A DNA stretch of 6,513 bases from assembly GCA_964383905.1 (NCBI GenBank), contig CAYLJO010000292.1:1-6513 (forward strand). The letters are read 5' to 3'. Each line of letters begins with the position of its first letter. The stretch's first letter is position 1. Shown piece after piece: positions 1 through 5,395 of this stretch. Below the pieces are notes generated by a model that did not search any database, was not told the origin of the DNA, and saw only the letters and a list, made by a program, of their open reading frames with translations. The stretch is from CAYLJO01 sp964383905 (lineage in GTDB: Bacteria > Acidobacteriota > Blastocatellia > Pyrinomonadales > Pyrinomonadaceae). The translations under genes were made by a program, and so were the position numbers.

Positions 1-183
1 CTCACCGACGTTCAAGGCCACTCAGGTGAAAATAACCGATTGGCTCTTGTCGGGGCTAAAATTTATCCATCGCCCGCCGAATTCCCAATAACTAATGGGG
101 TGGTTCTTATTAAAAACGGTCGCATTACCGTCGTAGGCGAGAAACATCGAGTCAAGATTCCTAACAATACCACCGTTGTTGAT
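1..183 (+). pseudogene. Amidohydrolase-like N-terminal fragment (truncated)
   Basis: Frame 1 is open from the window edge to a TGA at 247-249; TTG at 40 is only a nominal start. It reads LALVGAKIYPSP, then NGVVLIKNGRITVVGEK, then VKIPNNTTVVD. This is the opening beta-sandwich of metal-dependent amidohydrolases (imidazolonepropionase/dihydroorotase-like superfamily), where an 'I.NG.VLI.dGrI..VG' strand pair is followed by 'iP..t.viD..G'. In an intact enzyme the next ~15 residues would give a glycine and the HxH zinc ligands. Here the match stops at the aspartate (181-183), 22 unrelated codons follow, and no HxH is present, so it cannot be catalytic. Family assignment is from pattern recall. 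The true N-terminus may lie before the window. The segment is also visibly more A/T-rich than the genes to its right. Confidence 0.6.
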
Positions 184-468
184 TTCATTAGACTTTGCAA
201 CAATCCTGCATCAAGAGCGCATAACTGCATAATGCGAGGAAGCGCATGATGTGGTTTCCAACTTACTTGAGCAGCTGGAGTTGCTGGTAGACCTGGATCG
301 AATGTCTGAGGCTTAAGGCGCATCTAACACACGTCTGAAGCAGAGGCGAGCGGAGATTTGAGCAACGCGTTCGTTTTCGCGCTGCTCCTCCATTATGGAG
401 TTCTCTTGATCTCCTTGACTCCAAGACTGAGGTCACGCGCCGCCGGGATAATCGGCGAGGCTGGTTAC
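184..468. other. Non-coding or decayed spacer
   Basis: No recognisable gene is present. A short frame-2 stretch (233-316 +) encodes a leucine-rich helical piece (NLLEQLELLVDLDRMSEA, then stop). It has only a GTG at 251 as possible start and no convincing ribosome site, so it may be the tail of a lost gene. A small CGCAT/ATGCG inverted repeat occurs at 219-236. The long hairpin at 360-387 is listed separately. The spacer separates the amidohydrolase fragment from the 3' end of the leftward regulator. Confidence 0.4.
360..387 (-). terminator. Strong hairpin downstream of the regulator gene
   Basis: GAGCAACGCG (360-369) can pair with CGCGCTGCTC (378-387) around an 8-base loop: ten pairs, nine Watson-Crick and one that is a G-U wobble only in leftward RNA. 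It sits about 80 bases past the regulator stop codon. No T-run follows on either strand, so a classical intrinsic terminator is not shown. It may be a weak terminator or a 3'-end-stabilising stem. A second small stem, CTCCA/TGGAG, lies beside it at 388-400. Confidence 0.4.
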
Positions 469-2394
469 CTATTGGGCCAATCTAACGCGGCGTAACAAAT
501 CCTGGAACCTCGGGTCGCCGCGCAGCGGGTCGTATGCGGGTTCTACCTTGAGCTTGGTAAGGGCATTGGAATGCTGCGAGTACGCCTTTTCCAGCCATTG
601 AAACGCCTGATCCTTTTTGCCCATGCCGATGTAAGCCCAAATAACCCCTTCGGCATCCATCTGCTCGTGACGATTCAACCCTTGTAATTTCTCAAGCGCG
701 CGCTGCGCTTGCGCCTGCTGATCGGAGCGGCCACAGACGTAGGCCAACTCCGACCAAGCCCACAGATTAGGGTCCGTCCTGAGCCATCTCTCTACCTCAG
801 CCCGCGCCTCAGCAAACATTCCTTTCTCTATATAGGCGTGAACAACAAGACGGGCCCGCCCAAAGCTCGGCTCCATCTCTTGCACGGCGCGAAACTGTTG
901 GATAGCGCGGTCATATTGACGTGAGTAGTACAGAATCTCGCCGTTGTCGGCGGCGATGATAAGCGAGAGTGGGTCAAGCTGGCGCGCTCGCTCACTTTCG
1001 CGGAGCGCCTCGTCGAAACGGCCGAGCAGCGCCAGGTGCTCTGCGTACCAGTGGTGGGCCGTGGCGTAGTTAGGATTCAATTCGATCGCCCGCCGATACT
1101 CTTTCTCCGCCGTTTGCCAGTCCCAGTCGTAATTCTGGACGATCAAAGCCAGCGCGGTGTGGGCCTCCGTTAAGCCTTGGTCAATCTCCAGCGCTCGCAA
1201 CGCCGCGGCGCGCGCCTTCTGCATGAACTCGGTTTGCGCGATCATGCTGTAACCGCCTATTAAGGCATATGAATCCGCCAAGCCGACATAGGCGCGGGCG
1301 TAGGTAGGGTCTTTGTCTATGGCACGCTGAAAATACTCAATTGACTGTTGAAGACCTTCGATAGTCCTCTTGTTCCAGTAGTACAGTCCCTTGAGATAGA
1401 GGTCGTATGCCTCGTGATCCTTCGGAGAGAAAGAAGTCTGGTCAGTCTCGGTCCGCTTGTGCTCGCCGAGCGTTAACCGAATTTCATCTGCGACTTTTTG
1501 GGCAATCTCGCCTTGCAGAGGCAATAGATGAATTATTTCTCGATCATACTCTCGTGCCCAAACGTGGGTCTGGTCTTTTGTTTGGATGAGCTGGGTGGTG
1601 ATTCGCACCCTGTCGGACTCACGCCGCACGCTGCCTTCCAGAACGTACTGGACCCCAAGTTCACGGCTGACCTGGTCCAATGGCTGCTGGGTGTTCTTAT
1701 AGTGCATGACAGAAGTGCGTGCGATCACCCCGATTTGATCAGGGTCAAGGTTTCCCAATTGGGTGATCATCTCTTCCGTGAGTCCGTCGCTGAAGTAGTC
1801 CTGTGTTGCGTCGCCGGTGAGGTTCTGGAAGGGGAGGACCGCCAGCATCACCTTTCCACCGGATGGTCGTGGCCGGAGCCAGGAGCGTGACCACAGCAAC
1901 CAGCCACCAAGGGCCACCACCAGAACAACCGCAATCCCAAGAAAGGCTGGCAACCGCCGGTGAGCCGGACGTGCGAGGGCGCCCGTGCCAGCATCTCTGT
2001 GTGTGTCCCAGGATGCTCTTGTCTGGACTGAATCAAGATTTCCACCTTTTATGCCCCGCGTGGGCTCATCCGTCGCGACCGGCGCGATGAAGCGATAGCC
2101 GCGACGGGCTACCGTTTCAATGTAGATCGGCTGGCGAGCATGGTCGCCGAGTGACTTTCTGAGCTGTAGAATGTTGGTACTTAAATTTGCTTCTTCGACA
2201 AAAGTGTCGGGCCAGAGCCGATTCATCAACTCTTTCTTCTCAACAATGCGTCCGCCGTTCTCAACCAGGATTAGCAGCATGTCAAAAACCTTCGGCGTCA
2301 GGGGCAGCGGCGTGCCGTTGCGCCGCAGAACCTTCTGGTCGGCATCCACGGTAAAGTCTCCGAAGCGATAAAAGTGCTTGATTGCCAGGGACAT
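469..2394 (-). CDS. CadC/ToxR-like winged-helix transmembrane regulator with FlgO/TolB_N-like domain and TPR repeats
   Basis: This 641-aa protein is probably a one-component, membrane-anchored transcription regulator. Residues ~8-106 form an OmpR/PhoB-type winged helix (Trans_reg_C): FGDFTVD, then LTPKVFDMLLILVENGG, ELMNRLWPDTFVEEANLS, and the wing ETVARRGYRFIAPV. After a polar linker, a single membrane helix spans ~149-168 (FLGIAVVLVVALGGWLLW). Residues ~182-310 match the domain found in FlgO/TolB_N-like and TPR-cyclase proteins (LAVLPFQNLTGD, YFSDGLTEEMITQL, YVLEGSVRRESDRVRITTQL). About six TPR-like units follow from ~334 to 613, and the tail ends in a 'DPLRGDPRFQDLLRRV' signature common in this class. 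There is no receiver domain or kinase. The ATG at 2394 is chosen because the winged helix begins at residue 8 and the next Met is far inside it; GAAAG upstream is a weak ribosome site. Phased repeats directly upstream suggest autoregulation. The ligand and targets cannot be read from sequence. Confidence 0.92.
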   Translation of the reverse strand: MSLAIKHFYRFGDFTVDADQKVLRRNGTPLPLTPKVFDMLLILVENGGRIVEKKELMNRLWPDTFVEEANLSTNILQLRKSLGDHARQPIYIETVARRGYRFIAPVATDEPTRGIKGGNLDSVQTRASWDTHRDAGTGALARPAHRRLPAFLGIAVVLVVALGGWLLWSRSWLRPRPSGGKVMLAVLPFQNLTGDATQDYFSDGLTEEMITQLGNLDPDQIGVIARTSVMHYKNTQQPLDQVSRELGVQYVLEGSVRRESDRVRITTQLIQTKDQTHVWAREYDREIIHLLPLQGEIAQKVADEIRLTLGEHKRTETDQTSFSPKDHEAYDLYLKGLYYWNKRTIEGLQQSIEYFQRAIDKDPTYARAYVGLADSYALIGGYSMIAQTEFMQKARAAALRALEIDQGLTEAHTALALIVQNYDWDWQTAEKEYRRAIELNPNYATAHHWYAEHLALLGRFDEALRESERARQLDPLSLIIAADNGEILYYSRQYDRAIQQFRAVQEMEPSFGRARLVVHAYIEKGMFAEARAEVERWLRTDPNLWAWSELAYVCGRSDQQAQAQRALEKLQGLNRHEQMDAEGVIWAYIGMGKKDQAFQWLEKAYSQHSNALTKLKVEPAYDPLRGDPRFQDLLRRVRLAQ

Positions 2395-2401
2395 AATCGT
2401 C

Positions 2402-2445
2402 TTTCAGAACTTTTTTAGAACTTTCCTATAGGTTTTTCAGGACTT
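2402..2445 (-). promoter_or_regulatory. 11-bp-phased direct repeats (candidate autoregulatory operator)
   Basis: On the minus strand, AAGTCCTGAAA (2445-2435), AAGTTCTAAAA (2423-2413) and AAGTTCTGAAA (2412-2402) are three near-identical 11-mers (consensus AAGTYCTRAAA). They occupy slots 1, 3 and 4 of an 11-bp lattice. Slot 2 (2434-2424) is degenerate but holds the perfect 8-bp palindrome CCTATAGG. OmpR/PhoB-type winged helices are known to bind head-to-tail on ~11-bp direct repeats. The array ends only 7 bp before the regulator ATG and covers its weak ribosome site, which suits repression or autoregulation better than classical activation. The repeats are seen directly; who binds them is inferred. 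Confidence 0.55.
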
Positions 2446-2629
2446 CCCAAATCGTCTCGCGTAACTTCGCGGAAAATTAGGGGTCGGAGACAGGCCGGAA
2501 CTGATTCTAACAGCGTCCTTCGCGGACAGCAATGCAACCATCTTGCGCCACCTTGGCCGGCCTTGTCGGGTGGTGTGTGTCGAGTTCTTGACCCGAAATG
2601 AAGGGTTTCTCGAAATGCCTTATACAGGC

Positions 2630-2637
2630 AAAGGAGG
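2630..2637 (+). promoter_or_regulatory. Strong Shine-Dalgarno that sets the start of the secreted protein
   Basis: AAAGGAGG lies 8 bases before the ATG at 2646. The in-frame upstream ATG at 2598 has no ribosome site and would put 16 polar residues before the signal peptide, so 2646 is preferred. The rest of the divergent spacer (2446-2629) contains a GGCCGGCC palindrome near 2555-2562 and no promoter I would defend. Confidence 0.85.
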
Positions 2638-2645
2638 CAAGATCC

Positions 2646-3815
2646 ATGAGAAGGATTTCACTTCTAATCCTGGTGTTTTCTGTTTCCGCAGCCTTCAACG
2701 TTCAAACAACCTCGGCGCAGCTTCCAAAGATTAAGCTTCCTAAACCGAAACGGCAGCCGGCTTCGACAGTAACCGGACAGCCGGCGCCGAGCGGCGACAC
2801 ACAGCCGGCGCAGCCGCAGCCTGACACGCGCGAAACGGTGAAGCCTGGAGCGCCAGCGGGAAGCCCTGCTGCACAGGAAGGCCAGCCGATGATCGCCAAA
2901 GACTCCATTCAGGTCTTCACTGCAAACATCAGCGGGAGTCTGGACGCTCCGAAGGACAAGCAACTTCAGTGGAAACCCGGCATCTCTTTCCGCGTCAACA
3001 GCCCCATCACGAGCGGCAGTCAGCTATGGGTGGAGTTTGGCTATCCGGGCCGGCCGAACTGGGCGAAGTTTGACTGCAAGACGGGCGAGGTTGCCCAGGG
3101 CCAGTCGTGGCAGGTGGACGAATGCCTGGCGCCTGACAGAATGACCACGCCGTATGTCGGACGGGTGGATTTCTCCATTCACCTGCGCAATGAGCTGCAG
3201 GGTACGACTGCGACGCTGTTCACGGGCAAGGCGAAAGTGGCGAAGTTTATCGGTCCGGCCGGACCGCAATACCCGGAGTTTTATGTGGACGAGGACTGGC
3301 GGATCCCGATCGGCTACGTCTTCTACGAAGGCAGCAGCGGTCACCGGGCAACGTTCCTGAACGTTTTGTTTTGGTATCGCGGCAATCCGGCGACAGTGGA
3401 AGCCCACCTGTTCTATAAGGGCAAGGAGATCGCCAAGTGCGACTCCGCCGGCAATGAGGGATCGGATTGGAATCCGGCGAAGCATCAGTGGAGCTTTGCC
3501 AATTGTCAGTTTGTGGGCGTGTACAAGGACGATCCGGGAGAGGAAGGCTACGATCCGCGTTTCGCGGTGGCCGCGAACCCTGGCGAGTATGAAGTCAAGG
3601 TTCTGCTCGCGCATCATCTGGCGCGCTCAATCAAGTTCACGGTGAATGCCAATGGAAGCTTTGATAATGGAATCGCCAGCGCCAACAAGTTGGGCAGCGA
3701 CCGCGTGATCGTGCCCGTCCAAGTAATCGGAGACTTGAACGGCCCGTGGGATCGAAATGCGTGGAAGACAGATGCGTTCTACGGAAATCCGCTGACGAGT
3801 TTTAGCGCGCCGTAA
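2646..3815 (+). CDS. Secreted proline-rich two-domain protein of unknown function
   Basis: This 389-aa protein belongs to no family I recognise. Residues 1-24 are a Sec signal peptide: basic MRR, a hydrophobic core (ISLLILVFSVSAAF), and a TSA|Q cleavage site. Residues ~25-85 are a basic then Pro/Ala/Gln-rich low-complexity linker (LPKIKLPKPKRQP, PAQPQPD), as in periplasmic or surface proteins that must span a layer. The remainder looks beta-rich and appears to be two related domains (~88-200 and ~204-333). Each has an aromatic/basic strand, a Cys pair (C144/C160 and C265/C287) flanking a Trp, and a final 'G.y.vk' strand ending in a short F-x-V or K-x-A-K-F segment. The Cys pairs suggest one disulfide per domain and an extracytoplasmic location. 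A ~55-residue tail (VIVPVQVIGDLNGPWDRNAW) follows. No catalytic motif, lipobox or membrane anchor is visible. It is divergent from the regulator gene and could be its target, but that rests on position only. Confidence 0.85.
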   Translation: MRRISLLILVFSVSAAFNVQTTSAQLPKIKLPKPKRQPASTVTGQPAPSGDTQPAQPQPDTRETVKPGAPAGSPAAQEGQPMIAKDSIQVFTANISGSLDAPKDKQLQWKPGISFRVNSPITSGSQLWVEFGYPGRPNWAKFDCKTGEVAQGQSWQVDECLAPDRMTTPYVGRVDFSIHLRNELQGTTATLFTGKAKVAKFIGPAGPQYPEFYVDEDWRIPIGYVFYEGSSGHRATFLNVLFWYRGNPATVEAHLFYKGKEIAKCDSAGNEGSDWNPAKHQWSFANCQFVGVYKDDPGEEGYDPRFAVAANPGEYEVKVLLAHHLARSIKFTVNANGSFDNGIASANKLGSDRVIVPVQVIGDLNGPWDRNAWKTDAFYGNPLTSFSAP

Positions 3816-3866
3816 GCTTTCATTGAGTGCAAAGGTCGGCGCGGCGTGCCGGCGAGGGAGGCGCAA

Positions 3867-3974
3867 TTGACTCGCATCAACTCCGTCAAAAACCTCAAGG
3901 GCGCGGCGAAGTTGGCCTGCGAATCTGCTGCTCACAAGGTGACCGGCAACATCGAATTTGAGAGTTGCCACTAA
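3867..3974 (+). CDS. Possible 35-aa small ORF
   Basis: A TTG at 3867 follows GAGGGAGG (3854-3861) by 5 bases. The frame reads INSVKNLKGAAKLACESA and ends in FESCH at the TAA 3972-3974. Codon third positions in the middle are mostly G/C, as in the neighbouring genes. The same frame is open back to the stop of the secreted-protein gene (3813-3815), with GTG 3846 as another start. It could therefore be a small cationic peptide with two cysteines, or a leftover piece of coding sequence. No family is recognised. It lies in the 209-bp gap before the next lipoprotein gene. Confidence 0.25.
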   Translation: MTRINSVKNLKGAAKLACESAAHKVTGNIEFESCH

Positions 3975-4024
3975 GGCGTTCAGTCCAGGTGTGCCTCGTG
4001 CTTAGCAAAACAAAGGAGCTGATG

Positions 4025-4393
4025 ATGAGAAGAAACCTGAAATCCTTATTAGTATTAGCAGCGTGTGTCGCTGGCCTTTCCGCATGCGGTTGGAAGCCAC
4101 CTTGTCCATCTGCGACGCTTACCGCTCCTTGGAATAAGATGAATCTACCTGTGCAGGAAGACGCCGCCGTGTGTCGAAGCACTGCCGACCAATTTCAGGC
4201 CGCATACAAAGGCCCGAGGGAAGAAGTCAGTAAGATGTATCTCGACGCTTTGGATAAGGATGGCTGGAAGATGACCAAAAGAGACATGGGATCGGATAGA
4301 TACTATTTCGACTTCGAGAAGGGCGGCGAGAAAATAAGGCTGGAGGTGTACGATTGGAAGAATACGGGTGTTCTCATCAAGAAGAGCACGTGA
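4025..4393 (+). CDS. Small lipoprotein of unknown function
   Basis: This is a 122-aa protein. Residues 1-21 are a lipoprotein signal peptide: MRRNLK, hydrophobic LLVLAACVAG, and lipobox LSAC with Cys21 as the lipidated residue and Gly at +2. No Asp lies at +2, so outer-membrane sorting is expected by the E. coli rule. Cys27 and Cys50 may pair. The mature part ends in a small alpha/beta-looking module: a helix (EEVSKMYLDALDKDGW), then strands YYFDFEKGGEKIRLEVYD. A helix ending in 'L...GW' followed by a strand of alternating aromatics recurs in small bacterial lipoproteins, but I cannot name the family. AAAGGAG (4012-4018) is 6 bases before ATG 4025; the ATG at 4022 is only 3 away and is less likely. 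The frame also extends back to TTG 3965 but without a ribosome site. Two hairpins follow, so it probably forms a monocistronic unit. Confidence 0.85.
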   Translation: MRRNLKSLLVLAACVAGLSACGWKPPCPSATLTAPWNKMNLPVQEDAAVCRSTADQFQAAYKGPREEVSKMYLDALDKDGWKMTKRDMGSDRYYFDFEKGGEKIRLEVYDWKNTGVLIKKST

Positions 4394-4394
4394 T

Positions 4395-4410
4395 GGCCAC
4401 GCAAGTGGTC
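4395..4410 (+). terminator. Hairpin with GCAA loop just after the lipoprotein stop
   Basis: GGCCAC (4395-4400) pairs with GTGGTC (4405-4410), with one G-U, around the tetraloop GCAA. It begins one base after the TGA (4391-4393). There is no T-tract, so it is either a 3'-end-protecting stem or a Rho-assisted terminator. Confidence 0.4.
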
Positions 4411-4427
4411 GATCAAGAGCTGATTCG

Positions 4428-4449
4428 CGGCCGGGTCCAATGACGGCCG
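4428..4449 (+). terminator. GC-rich hairpin downstream of the lipoprotein gene
   Basis: CGGCCG (4428-4433) and CGGCCG (4444-4449) form a six-pair GC stem with a 10-base loop. TAATGTTATG follows rather than a clean T-run. Together with the stem at 4395-4410 it probably marks the end of the lipoprotein transcript. Confidence 0.35.
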
Positions 4450-4460
4450 TAATGTTATGA

Positions 4461-4535
4461 AGCAAGCACCTCCAACCCATTTTGAGTTGCGATAAACTCA
4501 CAAGGGGCATGAGATAGAAAAAGGAGGTGCTTGCT
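4461..4535. repeat. 75-bp nested palindromic segment
   Basis: AGCAAGCACCTCC (4461-4473) is the exact reverse complement of GGAGGTGCTTGCT (4523-4535), a 13-bp perfect inverted repeat with 49 bases between. Inside is a second perfect hairpin, TGAGTT (4483-4488) / AACTCA (4495-4500), with a 6-base loop. The right arm runs straight into the IS110 transposase fragment. It may be a small mobile or repetitive element of its own, a structured IS end, or a short inverted duplication made when the IS decayed. Confidence 0.6.
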
Positions 4536-4649
4536 GTTACAAACTCATCCCGGCGTGGGGCTGTTGACTTCATTAGCACTGGTTCACGCTCTGATGAGTT
4601 GAAGAAATTCTATCAGCGTATAGCCAATCGGCGCAGTAAAGCGAAGGCG
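4534..4649 (+). pseudogene. IS110-family transposase relic, internally deleted
   Basis: Frame 1 (4534-4593) reads LLQTHPGVGLL, then TSLALVH, before stopping at a TGA (4600-4602). This is the THPGVG...ALA signature that opens the Transposase_20 (IS116/IS110/IS902) C-terminal domain. Frame 3 (4593-4649) then reads DELKKFYQRIANRRSKAKA. It resembles the 'FYQR...R.GKAKA' stretch near the end of the same domain, just before 'VAVARKL'. The ~80-100 residues normally between them, including the SerxxxSer-containing region, are missing and the frame changes at ~4588-4593, so this is a relic with an internal deletion. Nothing of the N-terminal DEDD domain is visible. A nominal frame-3 ORF runs on to a TGA at 4677-4679 but continues as unrelated basic residues. 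The first fragment is highly characteristic; the second is good but shorter. IS110 elements lack typical terminal inverted repeats, so the ends cannot be defined. Confidence 0.7.
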
Positions 4650-4738
4650 AATCGAGGAAGAAATAAAAGGGAAAGATGATTATTGAAAAGAAAAGCTGAG
4701 ATGGAGACGATGGAAATGAAAACGAAAGCGAATCGAGG
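4638..4738 (+). repeat. 20-bp direct repeat pair, 81 bp apart
   Basis: Positions 4638-4657 and 4719-4738 match at 18 of 20 bases, sharing an unbroken core of GCGAATCGAGG. The first copy lies at the end of the IS110 relic. The second encodes residues 2-8 of the coiled-coil lipoprotein; both are read as K-A-N-R-G in their frames. Imprecise recombination between the IS tail and the start of the lipoprotein gene, or a local duplication, would explain this. Confidence 0.55.
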
Positions 4739-5282
4739 CGTTTGCAGCGCGCTCATGGCAGGTCTCTTATTGCTCGGAACTCTCTTGGCGTGCAGCTTTT
4801 CAGTTGGAGACGAGACTGACAAGGCCAACAAACTCGTCGCCGAAGGAAACGCGGCGATCAATGAGGGCAAGAAATATTTAGCCGATGCCGAGGAGAAGAA
4901 GAACAAGATGCTTCACACGGATATATCACAACTGGCCGAGGCCCGAACTGTCGCCAACGAGGCCATAAGGGCGTACGACCAGGCTGAGGAAAAGGCCAAA
5001 GAAGTTGCCGGGAAGTTTGAAGAAGCCAGTAAGCTGAAGATTAACGACAAATTCAAGGAATACCTGTCGCTCAAAGTGAAGGAATTCAACAAGCGCGCGG
5101 AATTAGTCGAGACCTTGAAGAGCACACCGCAGGCTTTGATAGATAGCCAGAGTCGATCCAGTTTCATAAGCAGGGCAAACGCAGCCACCGAAAAGGCCGA
5201 CAGTCTGGGTAAAGAAGCCAATGATCTGGGTGCTCAAGCAGACAAGCTTCAACAGGACAACCCCGACGCTTTTAAGAAATGA
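4716..5282 (+). CDS. Coiled-coil lipoprotein of unknown function
   Basis: This is a 188-aa protein. Residues 1-26 form a lipoprotein signal peptide: MKTKANR, a hydrophobic core (ALMAGLLLLGTL), and lipobox LLAC with lipidated Cys26 and Ser at +2. The mature part is almost wholly charged and helical, rich in Ala, Lys and Glu. Heptad-like runs occur at ~34-65 (KANKLVAEGNAAINEGKK), ~72-105 and ~155-180 (ANAATEKADSLGKEAND), so it is probably an elongated helical bundle or coiled coil on the periplasmic face of a membrane. The repeated 'A...A' pattern resembles bacterial Lpp/SlyB-like helical lipoproteins only in composition. ATG 4716 is chosen because it starts directly at the basic n-region and GGAG (4703-4706) lies 9 bases upstream. 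ATG 4701, ATG 4710 and TTG 4683 are in-frame alternatives that would add acidic residues before the signal peptide. No partner gene is linked; the gene converges with the winged-helix gene 113 bp away. Confidence 0.82.
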   Translation: MKTKANRGVCSALMAGLLLLGTLLACSFSVGDETDKANKLVAEGNAAINEGKKYLADAEEKKNKMLHTDISQLAEARTVANEAIRAYDQAEEKAKEVAGKFEEASKLKINDKFKEYLSLKVKEFNKRAELVETLKSTPQALIDSQSRSSFISRANAATEKADSLGKEANDLGAQADKLQQDNPDAFKK

Positions 5283-5395
5283 GATCGACGTAAGGGGTGA
5301 CTTCATTAGTTGCGGCTAGTAGTTGAGAGCTTGGCGGTGTCCGGTTGTTCCAGGAGTCCACATGAAATTTAAAGCCCCGTGCCAGGTATCGGAAG

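Noticed and set aside
1528..1890. 120-codon plus-strand ORF inside the regulator gene
   Set aside because: It is fully antisense to the conserved FlgO/TolB_N-like domain and has no ribosome site or family pattern.
2588..2626. TTGACC and TATACA as a sigma-70 promoter for the secreted-protein gene
   Set aside because: The spacer is 27 bases rather than ~17, and the start point would fall inside the Shine-Dalgarno.
3024..3617. 197-codon ORF on the minus strand inside the secreted-protein gene
   Set aside because: It is the mirror of a well-supported coding frame with signal peptide and strong ribosome site; the Arg/Leu/His-rich composition is typical of antisense shadow.
4522..4679. AAGGAGGTG (4521-4529) as a ribosome site for a 50-aa basic protein ending at 4679
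   Set aside because: The frame mixes off-frame and in-frame IS110 coding sequence and the GTG lies within the site itself, so it is an accident of the relic.
4565..5309. Identical 12-mer TGACTTCATTAG at 4565-4576 and 5298-5309, with a one-mismatch version near 180
   Set aside because: About one shared 12-mer pair is expected by chance in a window of this size. The flanks do not match, and the first copy is ordinary IS110 coding sequence.
5283..5395. Bidirectional terminator between the convergent lipoprotein and winged-helix genes
   Set aside because: The position is right, but I found only weak imperfect stems (around 5339-5355) and no T-run.
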